Shown here: positions 52,652 through 64,000 of the stretch, piece after piece
Numbering within the stretch: the stretch's first letter is position 1
Layout: each line of letters starts with the position of its first letter
Assembly: GCA_963789535.1 (NCBI GenBank)
Contig: CAWBKU010000004.1
Coordinates: forward strand, 744,001 to 808,000
Direction of reading: 5' to 3'
Source of the DNA: CAVXHQ01 sp963789535
GTDB lineage: Bacteria > Pseudomonadota > Alphaproteobacteria > Rhodobacterales > Rhodobacteraceae
Length of the DNA: 64,000 bases
Notes under the pieces: generated by a model
Databases searched by the model: none
What the model was told of the DNA's origin: nothing
What the model saw: only the letters and a program-made list of their open reading frames with translations
Program-made: the position numbers and the translations under genes

Positions 52652-53686
52652 ATGACCGACGCCCCCGCCGCCCCGCCCGCACCCCGCCGCGACCCGCGCG
52701 ACGAACGCTTCCTCGTGTTCTCGGCCATGAAGGACGAGGGCGCGTTCCTCCTCGAATGGGTGGCGTGGTACCGGATGCTGGGGTTCGAGGTGATGGTCGG
52801 CGTGAACGATTGCACCGACCATTCGCCGGCGCTGCTCGACCTGTTGCAGGCGGCCGGCTGGCTGACCTGGTTCGAACATCGCCCCCGCCCGAGGATGGCG
52901 CCGAAGTCCTCGGCCCATGTCGCGATGCGCGACCGGCCCGAGACCGCAGCCGCCGACTGGCTGATGATCTGCGACGTCGACGAATTCCTGGTGCTGCACC
53001 GGGGCGACGGCACGGTCCAGAGCTACCTCTCGGACGTGGGCAGCGATTTCATGGGGATGATCTTCCACTGGCGCTGTTTCGGCACCTCGGGGTGGCAGCG
53101 CTATCGCGACGGGATCGTGCACCGGCAGTTCAAGCGCTGCGGCGCGCCCGGCCACAACGTCAACGCGACGTTCAAGATGCTGTTCCGCGAACCGCTGCGG
53201 TTCCGGCACTTTTCGGACCATTCGCCCTACACCTTCGACGGCGACTGGACCGCGCCGGAGAACCGCGTCGTCGACTGCGAGGGGCGCGCGGTCGAGCGGT
53301 TCGTGACGCATCCGCATCCGATCCGGTTCACCTCGAAAGAGGAGATCACCCACGCCACGGCGCAGATGAACCACTACGTCATCCGCTCCGACGAGAGTTT
53401 CGACCTCAAGCGCGGGCGCCCCAGCGCAAGCGCTTTCAAGGACCGCTATACGGACACCTTCTACCGCGCGCGCAACCGCAACGGCCACCGGGATCTGGCG
53501 GCGCAGGGTTATGGCCCGGTGTTCGACGCCGTCTACGCCGAGATCAGCGCGGTGCCCGGCGCGATGCGGCTGCACCACCTGTGCTGCGCCGATTATGTCC
53601 GGCGGCTGTGCGAGAACAAGGACGGCGCGGCGGAGGCGGATCCGCGCTGGCAGATGCACATGGCCGAGGCGGCACGCCTGGCGTAA
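52652..53686 (+). CDS. Glycosyltransferase family 2-like protein
   Basis: A 344-residue predicted cytoplasmic glycosyltransferase. An N-terminal GT-A-type start, RFLVFSAMKDEGAFLLEWVA (residues 19-38), is followed by VNDCTDHS and the metal-binding DVDEF (108-112) in WLMICDVDEFLVLHRGDG. The C-terminal half (KRGRPSASAFKDRYTDTFYR) matches the family often annotated as glyco_tranf_2_4 in roseobacters. No other polysaccharide genes are near, so the acceptor is unknown. Confidence 0.8.
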   Translation: MTDAPAAPPAPRRDPRDERFLVFSAMKDEGAFLLEWVAWYRMLGFEVMVGVNDCTDHSPALLDLLQAAGWLTWFEHRPRPRMAPKSSAHVAMRDRPETAAADWLMICDVDEFLVLHRGDGTVQSYLSDVGSDFMGMIFHWRCFGTSGWQRYRDGIVHRQFKRCGAPGHNVNATFKMLFREPLRFRHFSDHSPYTFDGDWTAPENRVVDCEGRAVERFVTHPHPIRFTSKEEITHATAQMNHYVIRSDESFDLKRGRPSASAFKDRYTDTFYRARNRNGHRDLAAQGYGPVFDAVYAEISAVPGAMRLHHLCCADYVRRLCENKDGAAEADPRWQMHMAEAARLA

Positions 53687-53763
53687 GCGCTGCGCCCGCA
53701 GCCATGTCGGAGCCTCCGGCGGGAGTTGTTACGGCAACGTGAACGGCGGCGACGCGTTGCGGA

Positions 53764-54336
53764 TCAGCGGTTGGCGCCCGGAATCCAGAGGACATCGGCG
53801 GCGCCGTCGTCATTGGCGGCGCGGGAGGCGACGAAGAACCAGTCCGACAGGCGGTTGAGGTAGTGGACGGCGGCGGTGTTGACCTCTTCGAGGCTGGCGA
53901 GTTCGACCAGCAACCGCTCGGCCCGGCGCGAGACGGTGCGGCAGAGGTGCAGATGCGCGGCCAGCGCCGTGCCGCCCGGCAGCACGAATGAGCGCAGGGG
54001 CGCGAGGTGCGCGTTCATCGCGTCGATCTCAGCCTCTAGGCGGTCGACCTGCGCGGCGACCATCCGCAGCGGCGGATATTCTGCGTCTGCGTCCTTTGAC
54101 ATCTCGGGCCGGCAGAGGTCGGCGCCGAGGTCGAAAAGGTCGTTCTGAATCCGCGCAAGCGCCGCGTCCCTGTCGCCGCCGGCGTGCAGACGCGCGAGGC
54201 CGACGGTCGCATTGGTCTCGTCGACGGTGCCGTAGGCCGAGACCCGGGGCGAGAACTTTGCCACGCGCACGCCGTTGCCCAGCGCGGTATCGCCGCCGTC
54301 GCCGGTGCGGGTGTAGATGCGGTTGAGGACGACCAT
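53764..54336 (-). CDS. Cob(I)yrinic acid a,c-diamide adenosyltransferase (PduO type)
   Basis: A 190-residue ATP:corrinoid adenosyltransferase. It has the ATP-binding N-terminus LNRIYTRTGDGGDTALGNG, the central IQNDLFDLGADLCRPE, and the C-terminal signature CRTVSRRAERLLVEL with YLNRLSDWFFVASRAAN. It makes adenosylcobalamin, the cofactor for methylmalonyl- and ethylmalonyl-CoA mutases. It sits upstream of a HIG1-domain gene with a short gap (23 bases). Confidence 0.92.
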   Translation of the reverse strand: MVVLNRIYTRTGDGGDTALGNGVRVAKFSPRVSAYGTVDETNATVGLARLHAGGDRDAALARIQNDLFDLGADLCRPEMSKDADAEYPPLRMVAAQVDRLEAEIDAMNAHLAPLRSFVLPGGTALAAHLHLCRTVSRRAERLLVELASLEEVNTAAVHYLNRLSDWFFVASRAANDDGAADVLWIPGANR

Positions 54337-54359
54337 GGGAAGCTCCGGTTTCGGGCGCG

Positions 54360-54557
54360 TCAGCCGCGCAGCCAGACGTAGAAGAGGATGAGCGCCACCG
54401 CGAAGGCCTGCGCGCCGATGCGCCAGCGCATGATGCGGTTGGCGTGCCTGCGGTTGAACTCACCGCCCTTGCCGAAGGTGCCGATGCCGAAGGCGAGGAT
54501 GCCGACCACGCCGATGCAGGCCAGCAGGACCACGAAGAAGAGGGGATCGTCGGACAT
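54360..54557 (-). CDS. Twin-transmembrane HIG1-domain protein
   Basis: A 65-residue protein with two helices (about 8-28 and 45-63) separated by the basic loop GGEFNRRHANRIMRWRIG, the HIG1 signature. Alphaproteobacterial relatives are annotated as twin transmembrane proteins, and mitochondrial HIG1 proteins assist cytochrome oxidase. It probably shares a transcript with the adenosyltransferase gene. Confidence 0.85.
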   Translation of the reverse strand: MSDDPLFFVVLLACIGVVGILAFGIGTFGKGGEFNRRHANRIMRWRIGAQAFAVALILFYVWLRG

Positions 54558-54627
54558 GGGACCTCGGGGCCGGTTGCGGGGACGACTGCCTGCGGCAATG
54601 TAGCGGGACGGGCGGGGAAGGAAAGCG

Positions 54628-55461
54628 TCAGACGCGGGCGGCGACCCGGTCGAGCGCCCGCGTCGGCAGCAGGCGGCGCAGGATGCCGACGATCCAGGTC
54701 GGCGTGGTGACGTAATAGCGGGGGCGGGGCCGCGCACTCTCGACTGCATGGATCAGCCGTTTCGTTACCGCACCGGCGGGCAGCTCGAACCGGGCGGGGC
54801 CGCCGTCCGAATAGAGGCGCGCGCGCAGCCGCTCGTAGCGGTCGGGCCGGGCGAAGGTGCGTCCGTCGAACCATTTCTCGAAATGCGGGATCGCGTTGGC
54901 GCGGATCGAGGAGGTGATCGGCCCGGGTTCGAGCAGGCAGACGTGGATGCCGGTGCCACGCATTTCGAGGCGCAGGGTGTCGGTCAGCCCCTCGAGCGCG
55001 AATTTCGTCGCCACATAGGCCCCCCGCATCTCGAGGCCGACGAGGCCCAGCACGGAAGAGCAGTTGACGATCCGCCCGTGCCCCTGCGCGCGCATCACCG
55101 GAATGACCAGCGTCGTAAGGTCGTGCAGCCCGAAGAGGTTCGTCTCGAAGATCGCGCGCAGCGCACCGGACGGCAGATCCTCGACGCGGCCTGGGCAGGC
55201 GAAGGCGGCGTTGTTGTAGAGCGCATCGAGCGTGCCGCCGGTCAGGGCCAGCACCTCGGCCAGACCGGCGCGCAAAGTCGCGGCATCGTCGAGGTCGATC
55301 CGCGGCGCATCGAAACCCTCGGCGGCCAGACGCGCGCAATCGGCCTGCCTGCGGCAGGACGCAAACACCCGCCAGCCACGGGCCCGCAGGCCGCGTGCGG
55401 CGTCCAGACCGATGCCCGAAGAGCAGCCGGTGATGAGGATCGAGCGGGGGGATGCGGTCAT
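54628..55461 (-). CDS. Short-chain dehydrogenase/reductase
   Basis: A 277-residue SDR with the cofactor motif SILITGCSSGIGLDAA (7-22), NNAAFACPGRVEDL, the catalytic serine in IVNCSSVLGLVGLEMRGAYV, and the YVATK pair (YxxxK). The C-terminal extension resembles short-chain oxidoreductases of fatty or retinoid type. Substrate unknown. ATG 55461. Confidence 0.88.
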   Translation of the reverse strand: MTASPRSILITGCSSGIGLDAARGLRARGWRVFASCRRQADCARLAAEGFDAPRIDLDDAATLRAGLAEVLALTGGTLDALYNNAAFACPGRVEDLPSGALRAIFETNLFGLHDLTTLVIPVMRAQGHGRIVNCSSVLGLVGLEMRGAYVATKFALEGLTDTLRLEMRGTGIHVCLLEPGPITSSIRANAIPHFEKWFDGRTFARPDRYERLRARLYSDGGPARFELPAGAVTKRLIHAVESARPRPRYYVTTPTWIVGILRRLLPTRALDRVAARV

Positions 55462-55522
55462 GACGTCTGTCTGGCGCAAGTGCCGCAAGGGGGCAATGCC
55501 CTCCCGCGCACGGGCGTCCGTT

Positions 55523-56047
55523 TCAGCCGTCGATAGTGATCAGCAGACGTTCGGCGATCCAGCCTTCGACGCCGTTTTCCACGACGCGCAGCTTGACCCA
55601 GCCGCCCGGATCGCTTTGCAGCACCTCGGTCAGGGTGCCTTCGTCGAGCGTTGTGACAACGCCAAAGTCGGTGCCCGGGCCGGTCCGCATATTGACGCGC
55701 GAGCCAGCGACTTCGCGCAGATCGGCGGTGAGATCGGCGGTCGGCACGAGAGTTGCGGGCTCGGCCGTCACGGGATCGGCCGCGACCTCCTCGATGATGG
55801 CGGCGACATCGGCGGCCGCCGTGTCGACGGCGGGTTCGATCAGCGGCTGGACCAGACGCTCTGGCACGGCAAGCGAGGCGAGCGTGGGGTCGGCGCCGCG
55901 GGTCACGATCTCGATCCCTTCGTCAGGCGTCCGGATCGTTTCGGTCACGGCGACGACACGCTCTTCGGGCTGGAACGCGGATCCTCCCGACAGCTCGTAG
56001 AACGCCCAGCCCAGGAACAGGAAGGTCACGAGAATTAAGCGGATCAT
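55523..56047 (-). CDS. Membrane-anchored bacterial SH3-domain protein
   Basis: A 174-residue protein. An N-terminal anchor or uncleaved signal (MIRLILVTFLFLGWAFYELS) is followed by an alanine/valine-rich acidic linker (about 30-105). A C-terminal SH3b domain completes it (GSRVNMRTGPGTDFGVVTTL, then GGWVKLRV, GVEGWIAERLL). Such domains bind cell-wall peptides. No enzyme domain is present. Confidence 0.82.
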   Translation of the reverse strand: MIRLILVTFLFLGWAFYELSGGSAFQPEERVVAVTETIRTPDEGIEIVTRGADPTLASLAVPERLVQPLIEPAVDTAAADVAAIIEEVAADPVTAEPATLVPTADLTADLREVAGSRVNMRTGPGTDFGVVTTLDEGTLTEVLQSDPGGWVKLRVVENGVEGWIAERLLITIDG

Positions 56048-56240
56048 GGCACTGCCCCCAAAGCATCGATTCGGTTAACGATCGAAACCGCCGTGTTTTT
56101 GATTTGCCCGCTTTCTAGCGTAATTTGAAGTCCCTGTGCAGGGGAAAGTTGACGATCTGCTGTCGGAAGCGCAATTTCCCCGTCGGCCTGCGCCACAGTC
56201 GCGGCTTTACGCCCCTTTGGTTGCTGTCTAGAGAACGAAC

Positions 56241-58533
<2,293 letters not shown>

Positions 58534-58553
<20 letters not shown>

Positions 58554-59724
58554 TCTCCCCGGCCGCCTCGTGACGGGCTTCGACGGCGCGCGCGGCCCGG
58601 TGTTCCGCCTTGCGCTCTGGACCGGTCTGTGGACCGTTCTCACCCTCGGTCTCTACCGCTTCTGGGCGCGCACCCGCCTGCGCCGCTTTTACTGGTCCGC
58701 CGTCAGCCCCGGCGGCCAACCGCTCGAATATACCGGCACCGGCGCCGAAAAGCTGGCGGGGTTCTTCCTCGCCGTCACCATCCTCGCGTTCTGGCTGGGC
58801 GTCGCGAACCTCCTGCTGATGTTCGGCGCGCTGACCCTCTTTGCCAACCCGCTCGTCGCCTATGCGCTGAGCTTCCTCGGTCTGGCACCCCTGTGGTTCT
58901 TTGCCCGATACCGCGCCCGCGCCTATGTGCTGGCCCGCACCCGCTGGCGCGCGATCCGGTTCGGGATGGCGCCGGGGGCCGGGGGATATGCGCTGCGGGC
59001 GACGTGGAACTGGCTCCTGACGCTCTTGACCCTCGGTCTCCTCTGGCCACGCATGACGTTCCGTCTCGAGGCCTATGTGACCGACCGCACCTACTTCGGC
59101 ACCGCCCGCCTGACCCAGACCGGGGTGTGGCAGATGCTGCAACCGGCCTTTGCACAGGTCTGGGTCTCGGGCCTCCTTGCGCTCTGCACGATCCTCGTGG
59201 CGATCTACGACCAACCCTCCTTCGCGCACCTCCTCTGGGTGCTGATCCCGTGGTTCTGCTACGGCGTCGTCCTCTACCGCGTCGAGGGCTGGCGCCTGCT
59301 GACCGAAACGAAACGCGCCGACGGCCTCGCCTTCGAGGCGGGTTTCGCCGCTCCGGCCGTCGCCCGCATCGCCCTTTTCGGCGCGCTGGCGCTGATCCTC
59401 GTGCTCGTCGCGCCCCTCACCGTCATCGCCGTCGCCGCCTGGCGCCTCGACGTCGAGGGCATCCGCGAGATCGTCGATCTCGCCGCCTTCTCGCCCACCG
59501 CCGTCGCCGCGGCCGCCGTCCTGCTGATCGGCTATTTCGCCCTGTTCCTGTTGTGGACCGCCCTGCGCCACGCCTTCGTCACCCTGCCGTTGTGGCAGCA
59601 TTACGCCGGCGCGCTGGTCCTCACCGGCACCGACGCCCTGCCGCAGATCGGCCAGCGCGCCCGGGCCAGGGCCGGCGAGGCCGAGGGCTTTGCCGAGGCA
59701 CTCGATCTGGGGGCCGCGATATGA
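58534..59724 (+). CDS. DUF898 membrane protein (YjgN family)
   Basis: A 396-residue polytopic membrane protein of the YjgN/DUF898 family. Repeated short cassettes such as GLWTVLTLGLYRFWARTRLR and NWLLTLLTLGLLWPRMTFRL alternate with FYWSAVSPGGQPLEYTGTGA-type loops. I chose GTG 58534, which overlaps the parC end by 20 bases. Its stop overlaps the ATG of a M48 protease, a pairing that recurs in alphaproteobacteria. Function unknown. Confidence 0.85.
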
Positions 59725-60887
59725 GGCGGCCCGCCCCGCGTCCGGTCATCGCCGTCGGCACGGCCGATCCTGTCTGGCAGGGGCGCGGCCTCTGGCTCGA
59801 CGGGGTCAACCCCGTGGCGCGGCCCGTGACGCTGAGCTTCCGGGACGGGGCCACGGACGCCGCGCCGACGGGCGACCTGCTGATCTATGCCCCCGGCGAC
59901 GATCCCGTCCACTGGCCCTTTGCCGAGGTCCGCGCCCTCCCCGGACAGGCCAGCCCCGAGGGGGCCGTCCTCGGCCTCGCGTCCGCCGACGACCCGGCGC
60001 GCCTCATCGTCGGCGATGCAGATCTGGCACTCATCGCTACCCGCGCCCGCCGCCTGAACCGCGCGCCGACGGTGCGGGGCCGCTGGAAACTTGCGGCGCT
60101 CGGCCTTGCCGCTGCGGCCTCGGTCGCGCTGATGATCGGCGTTCTCGTCCCCACGCTGGCCGACGCGCTGGCCGACTATCTGCCGCCCGAGGGCGAGGCA
60201 GCTCTCGGCGAGGCGACGCTGGGCCAGATCCGCGCCGCCCTCGACGAGACCGGACTCGGCCTCCCCCTGCGGGTGTGCGACAACCCGGCGGGTCGGGCGG
60301 CCCTCGACGCCCTGACCGCGCGGCTGACGCTGGCCGCCGACCTGCCCGCCCCCCTCACCGTCACCGTCCTCGACCATCCCATGGTCAACGCCTTCGCGCT
60401 GCCCGGCGGCAATGTGGTGCTGTTCCGCGGCCTGATCGACGCGGCTGTGGCGCCTGAGGAGGTCGCCGCCGTCCTCGCCCACGAGATCGGACATGTCGCC
60501 GCCCGCGACCCGACCCGCATCGCGCTGCGGTCCGCAGGGTCCATCGGCGTGCTCGGCCTGATGTTCGGCGATTTCGCCGGTGGCGCGCTGGTCCTCCTGC
60601 TGACCGAACAGATCATCCGCGCCGACTATACCCAAGAGGCCGAGGCCGCCGCCGACGCCTATGGCGCGGCCTTGCTCACGAGCGCCGACATGGCGCCATC
60701 GGCGCTCGCCGACTTCTTCGCCCGGATGGCAGAGGGCGGCGAGCCGCCCGCGATCCTGGCGCATTTCCTGTCGCATCCCGCACTCGAGGACCGGATCGGC
60801 ACCGCCCGCGCCCTGCCGGGGCCTGCGGCGCCGACCCCGGCCCTCGACGCCGTCGATTGGGCGGCATTGCAGGCCATCTGCGGCTAG
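59721..60887 (+). CDS. M48-family metallopeptidase
   Basis: A 388-residue protease. Zinc motif HEIGH at 254-258 (VLAHEIGHVAARDPTRIALR) with the third ligand glutamate in YTQEAEAAADAYGAALL. A membrane helix lies at about 124-146 and another near 270-295. The N-terminal 110 residues have no recognised domain, and the FALPGGNVVLFRGLID motif is typical of BepA/Oma1-like proteins. Its ATG overlaps the DUF898 stop. Confidence 0.9.
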   Translation: MRRPAPRPVIAVGTADPVWQGRGLWLDGVNPVARPVTLSFRDGATDAAPTGDLLIYAPGDDPVHWPFAEVRALPGQASPEGAVLGLASADDPARLIVGDADLALIATRARRLNRAPTVRGRWKLAALGLAAAASVALMIGVLVPTLADALADYLPPEGEAALGEATLGQIRAALDETGLGLPLRVCDNPAGRAALDALTARLTLAADLPAPLTVTVLDHPMVNAFALPGGNVVLFRGLIDAAVAPEEVAAVLAHEIGHVAARDPTRIALRSAGSIGVLGLMFGDFAGGALVLLLTEQIIRADYTQEAEAAADAYGAALLTSADMAPSALADFFARMAEGGEPPAILAHFLSHPALEDRIGTARALPGPAAPTPALDAVDWAALQAICG

Positions 60888-60998
60888 GGCGGCGGCTATC
60901 CGGCGCCTCTTGATTTCGCCCTGCGATCCCCATAGATCGCCGCCAGACATCCGCACGGGCCGGGCCCGCCCGGCGCATACATTCCAAGGAGCACCCCC

Positions 60999-62174
<1,176 letters not shown>

Positions 62175-62179
62175 GGCAT

Positions 62180-62198
62180 GATGGGGTGAAACCCCATC
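62180..62198. repeat. Dispersed GATGGGG palindrome copy
   Basis: GATGGGGTGAAACCCCATC followed by CTAC, immediately after the second tuf, matching the tuf-1 flank and the rpsL-rpsG copy. Confidence 0.75.
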
Positions 62199-62211
62199 CT
62201 ACGGAACGAAG

Positions 62212-62241
62212 GGGCCGTCCCGCGAGGGGCGGCCCTTTTTT
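62212..62241 (+). terminator. Terminator downstream of tuf (second copy)
   Basis: GGGCCGTCCC-GCGA-GGGGCGGCCC with a run of six T (62236-62241), ending two bases before the stop of the convergent exporter gene. Confidence 0.92.
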
Positions 62242-62242
62242 G

Positions 62243-63010
62243 TCAGGCCAGGACTCCACGGCGGATCAAGTTGGCCCCGGCGAGCAGTAACACGGCTAGC
62301 GTCGCGCGCCGGAACGTGGCCTGATCGACGCGGTCCTGGACCTGCTGGCCGATCACCATGCCGACGAAGGCGGGCGCGATCAGAAGGGCCGAGAACGCCG
62401 CCGTCTCGGCGCGCAGCACGCCGGTCTGGATATGTGCCCCGACCAGCGCCATGGCGCCGAGACCATAGATGACGCCCTGAATCCGTACGCTCTCGGCCTT
62501 GGGCGTGTCGATGGCGGTGAGATAGGCGACGGTCGGCGGGCCCCAGACGCCGGAGAGGCCGCCCGAGAACCCGGCGATGGCGCCGATGGCCCCTTCGAGG
62601 AGGGCCGGGCGGCGCGGGGGCGCAGGGCGCCAACCCGAGAGTTGCAGCGCGGCGAAGAGGATCATCGCCACGCCGATGACCAAAAAGAGGCTCTGCGGCG
62701 ACAGGACCGTTACGAGTTGCGCGCTCGCGACGAGCATCACCAGACCGACGCTCAGAAAGATGCGGAACCGCAGGATTGCCCGCCCGGCGGCGCGCGGCCC
62801 CTGCCGCAGCGCCTGCATGCCGTTCGTCACCAGCGTCGGCAGGATCAGGCCCGCCAGCGCCAGTTGCGGCGGCAACACGATCGCCATCAGCGAGATCATC
62901 ATCATCGGCATCCCGAAACCGACGAGCCCCTTGACCAGACCCGCGACCAGCGCCGCGCCGAGGGCGACAGCCAGCGCCGAGGGCGGCATGAGGGCAAGGA
63001 TGGTGTCCAT
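62243..63010 (-). CDS. TauE/SafE-family sulfite/anion exporter-like permease
   Basis: A 255-residue membrane protein with about eight helices and the TauE/SafE repeat features LVKGLVGFGMPMMMISLMAI near the start and GAIAGFSGGLSGVWGPPTVA in the middle. Family members export sulfite, sulfoacetate or other organosulfur anions. No sulfonate genes are adjacent, so substrate is open. It converges on tuf. Confidence 0.85.
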   Translation of the reverse strand: MDTILALMPPSALAVALGAALVAGLVKGLVGFGMPMMMISLMAIVLPPQLALAGLILPTLVTNGMQALRQGPRAAGRAILRFRIFLSVGLVMLVASAQLVTVLSPQSLFLVIGVAMILFAALQLSGWRPAPPRRPALLEGAIGAIAGFSGGLSGVWGPPTVAYLTAIDTPKAESVRIQGVIYGLGAMALVGAHIQTGVLRAETAAFSALLIAPAFVGMVIGQQVQDRVDQATFRRATLAVLLLAGANLIRRGVLA

Positions 63011-63165
63011 CGGGGTTCTCTAGCCGCTCGTCCCGGAGGCCGCAGCACAAATCCGCCCGATAGGGCATGACGACATCTAAATACACCTGAGAACTCATTC
63101 TTGAAATGATCTTGCGCTGCAAACGCACCGACGTTAGGATGCAGACGCAGCAATTGGGGCAGGAC

Positions 63166-64000
63166 ATGGCGCACGACGGGCACGGTATCCCACCTTCGGA
63201 GACGGTCGTTCCGGACGATCCGATGACGCTCTGCCGCGCCGCGATGGCGGCCGTGGACGGGTTCGTCGCAAGCGGGCGGGCGGCGGTGGCGCTTCGCGTG
63301 ACGCGCGACGGGCGGGTGCGCGCCGACCTCCTCGACGCAGACCAGGTGGCGGCGCACGGGCTCGCCTGGCTTGCGACCTATGCGCAGGCGCTGCGGCAGT
63401 TGCTCGGCTGGGCGGCACGGCTCGAGGCGGACGGACGGCTGCGCGAGACCGAGGCGCTCATCCTTCAGATCGCCTTTGGCGAATACCTCTGCCAGATCCA
63501 CGGCGGCATCCCGATGAGCCAGGGCGAAATGCTGCGCCCGCAGGACATCGGCCTTGGCGAGGACGACCTGCGCGCCCTCGTGGTGCCGGAGGTGGCGCGC
63601 CTGATGCGGGCAGGCAATACGCAAGGGGTGCGGACACGCCTCGTCGCCCTGATGCAGGAACGGGCGGGCGAGATCACCGGCGCCAGCGGCCTCGACGACG
63701 AGATGGAGATGATCCGCGGCCAGTTCCGCCGGTTCAGCGTCGAGCGGGTCGAGCCGCATGCCCACGGCTGGCACCTGCGCGACGAGCTGATCCCGATGGA
63801 GGTCGTCGACGCGCTGGCCGGGATGGGCGTGTTCGGCCTGACGATACCCGAGGAATACGGCGGGTTAGGTCTGTCGAAGACCGCGATGGCGGTGGTGAGC
63901 GAGGAACTGAGCCGGGGCTATGTCGGCACCGGCTCGCTCGGCACACGGTCCGAGATTGCGGCCGAGTTGATCCTGTGCGGCGGCACGGAGGCGCAAAAGG
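63166..64000 (+). CDS. Acyl-CoA dehydrogenase, long N-terminal type (partial; possibly methylsuccinyl-CoA dehydrogenase)
   Basis: The first 278 codons, running off the right edge. An unusual N-terminal helical region (about 1-150, including LGWAARLEADGRLRETEALI and FGEYLCQIHGGIPMSQGEML) precedes the acyl-CoA dehydrogenase N-domain (LAGMGVFGLTIPEEYGGLGL). From memory, such an N-terminal extension is a feature of (2S)-methylsuccinyl-CoA dehydrogenase of the ethylmalonyl-CoA pathway, but the catalytic part is out of view. ATG 63166 is used; ATG 63139 in the same frame is an alternative. Confidence 0.75.
   Translation, partial: MAHDGHGIPPSETVVPDDPMTLCRAAMAAVDGFVASGRAAVALRVTRDGRVRADLLDADQVAAHGLAWLATYAQALRQLLGWAARLEADGRLRETEALILQIAFGEYLCQIHGGIPMSQGEMLRPQDIGLGEDDLRALVVPEVARLMRAGNTQGVRTRLVALMQERAGEITGASGLDDEMEMIRGQFRRFSVERVEPHAHGWHLRDELIPMEVVDALAGMGVFGLTIPEEYGGLGLSKTAMAVVSEELSRGYVGTGSLGTRSEIAAELILCGGTEAQK

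Noticed and set aside
58629..60887. A 752-residue arginine/proline-rich frame leading into the M48 protease
   Set aside because: Its first two thirds are the shifted frame of the DUF898 gene. The protease has its own ATG at 59721 overlapping the DUF898 stop.

Overview
The window looks like the chromosome of a marine-type alphaproteobacterium of the Rhodobacterales (Roseobacter group). The evidence is high GC, the style of the ribosomal proteins, a glpRDSTPQUV glycerol ABC cluster, TRAP transport of uronates, a probable ethylmalonyl-CoA-pathway-type acyl-CoA dehydrogenase, and IS66/IS110/IS3 insertion sequences. No rRNA, tRNA or CRISPR array was seen.

Region 1 (1-8.7 kb) is mobile DNA. An IS66 element runs off the left edge. 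It is followed by a compact leftward operon of a large serine recombinase (apparently split by one nonsense codon) and two ParB/RepB-like proteins, a divergent small regulator-like gene, a ParDE toxin-antitoxin pair and the stump of a tyrosine integrase. The integrase stump is cut by a second, internal 883-bp IS66 fragment lying in inverted orientation to the first copy. That fragment is fused in frame to the remains of a TniB-like ATPase.

Region 2 (8.8-19.3 kb) is a hexuronate and unsaturated-uronate catabolic locus. It has an FCD-type GntR regulator, decayed sugar-ABC and polysaccharide-lyase remnants, and one long leftward operon: uxaC, a TRAP transporter (P-Q-M), a KdgF-like cupin, kduI, kduD, uxuB, uxuA. 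All enzymes feed 2-keto-3-deoxygluconate. The same 12-base operator core occurs beside the regulator and in the uxaC promoter, so one regulon is likely.

Region 3 (19.3-22.4 kb) is a scar region with a frameshifted SSB-like gene, a hypothetical gene ending in a truncated SRAP peptidase, and an IS110-family element. Region 4 (22.4-31.1 kb) is the glycerol locus: divergent glpR, then glpD-S-T-P-Q-U-V with overlapping genes; glpK is absent. An IS3 scar and a membrane-anchored RTX-like protein follow.

Region 5 (32.9-50.5 kb) holds the ribosomal str, S10 and spc clusters in a broken arrangement. Reading leftward: rpsL-rpsG-fusA-tuf, an AT-rich HEPN-like gene, rpsJ-rplC-rplD-rplW, an AT-rich Fic gene flanked by terminators, then rplB-rpsS-rplV-rpsC-rplP and a terminator. 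The expected continuation rpmC-to-rpmD lies in opposite orientation at 32.9-37.2 kb and also ends in a terminator, so the two halves converge. rplO and secY are not in the window.

Region 6 (51-64 kb) is ordinary chromosome: a lipoprotein, a DMT transporter, a glycosyltransferase, a cobalamin adenosyltransferase, an SDR, parC, an M48 protease, a second tuf in inverted orientation, a TauE-like exporter and the start of an acyl-CoA dehydrogenase. A short palindrome (GATGGGG-loop-CCCCATC) recurs in many intergenic gaps from 36 to 62 kb.

Four genes (a sugar-ABC fragment, the SSB-like gene, glpT, rpmD) are each out of frame by one base at a run of G. This raises the possibility of base-calling errors rather than real mutations.
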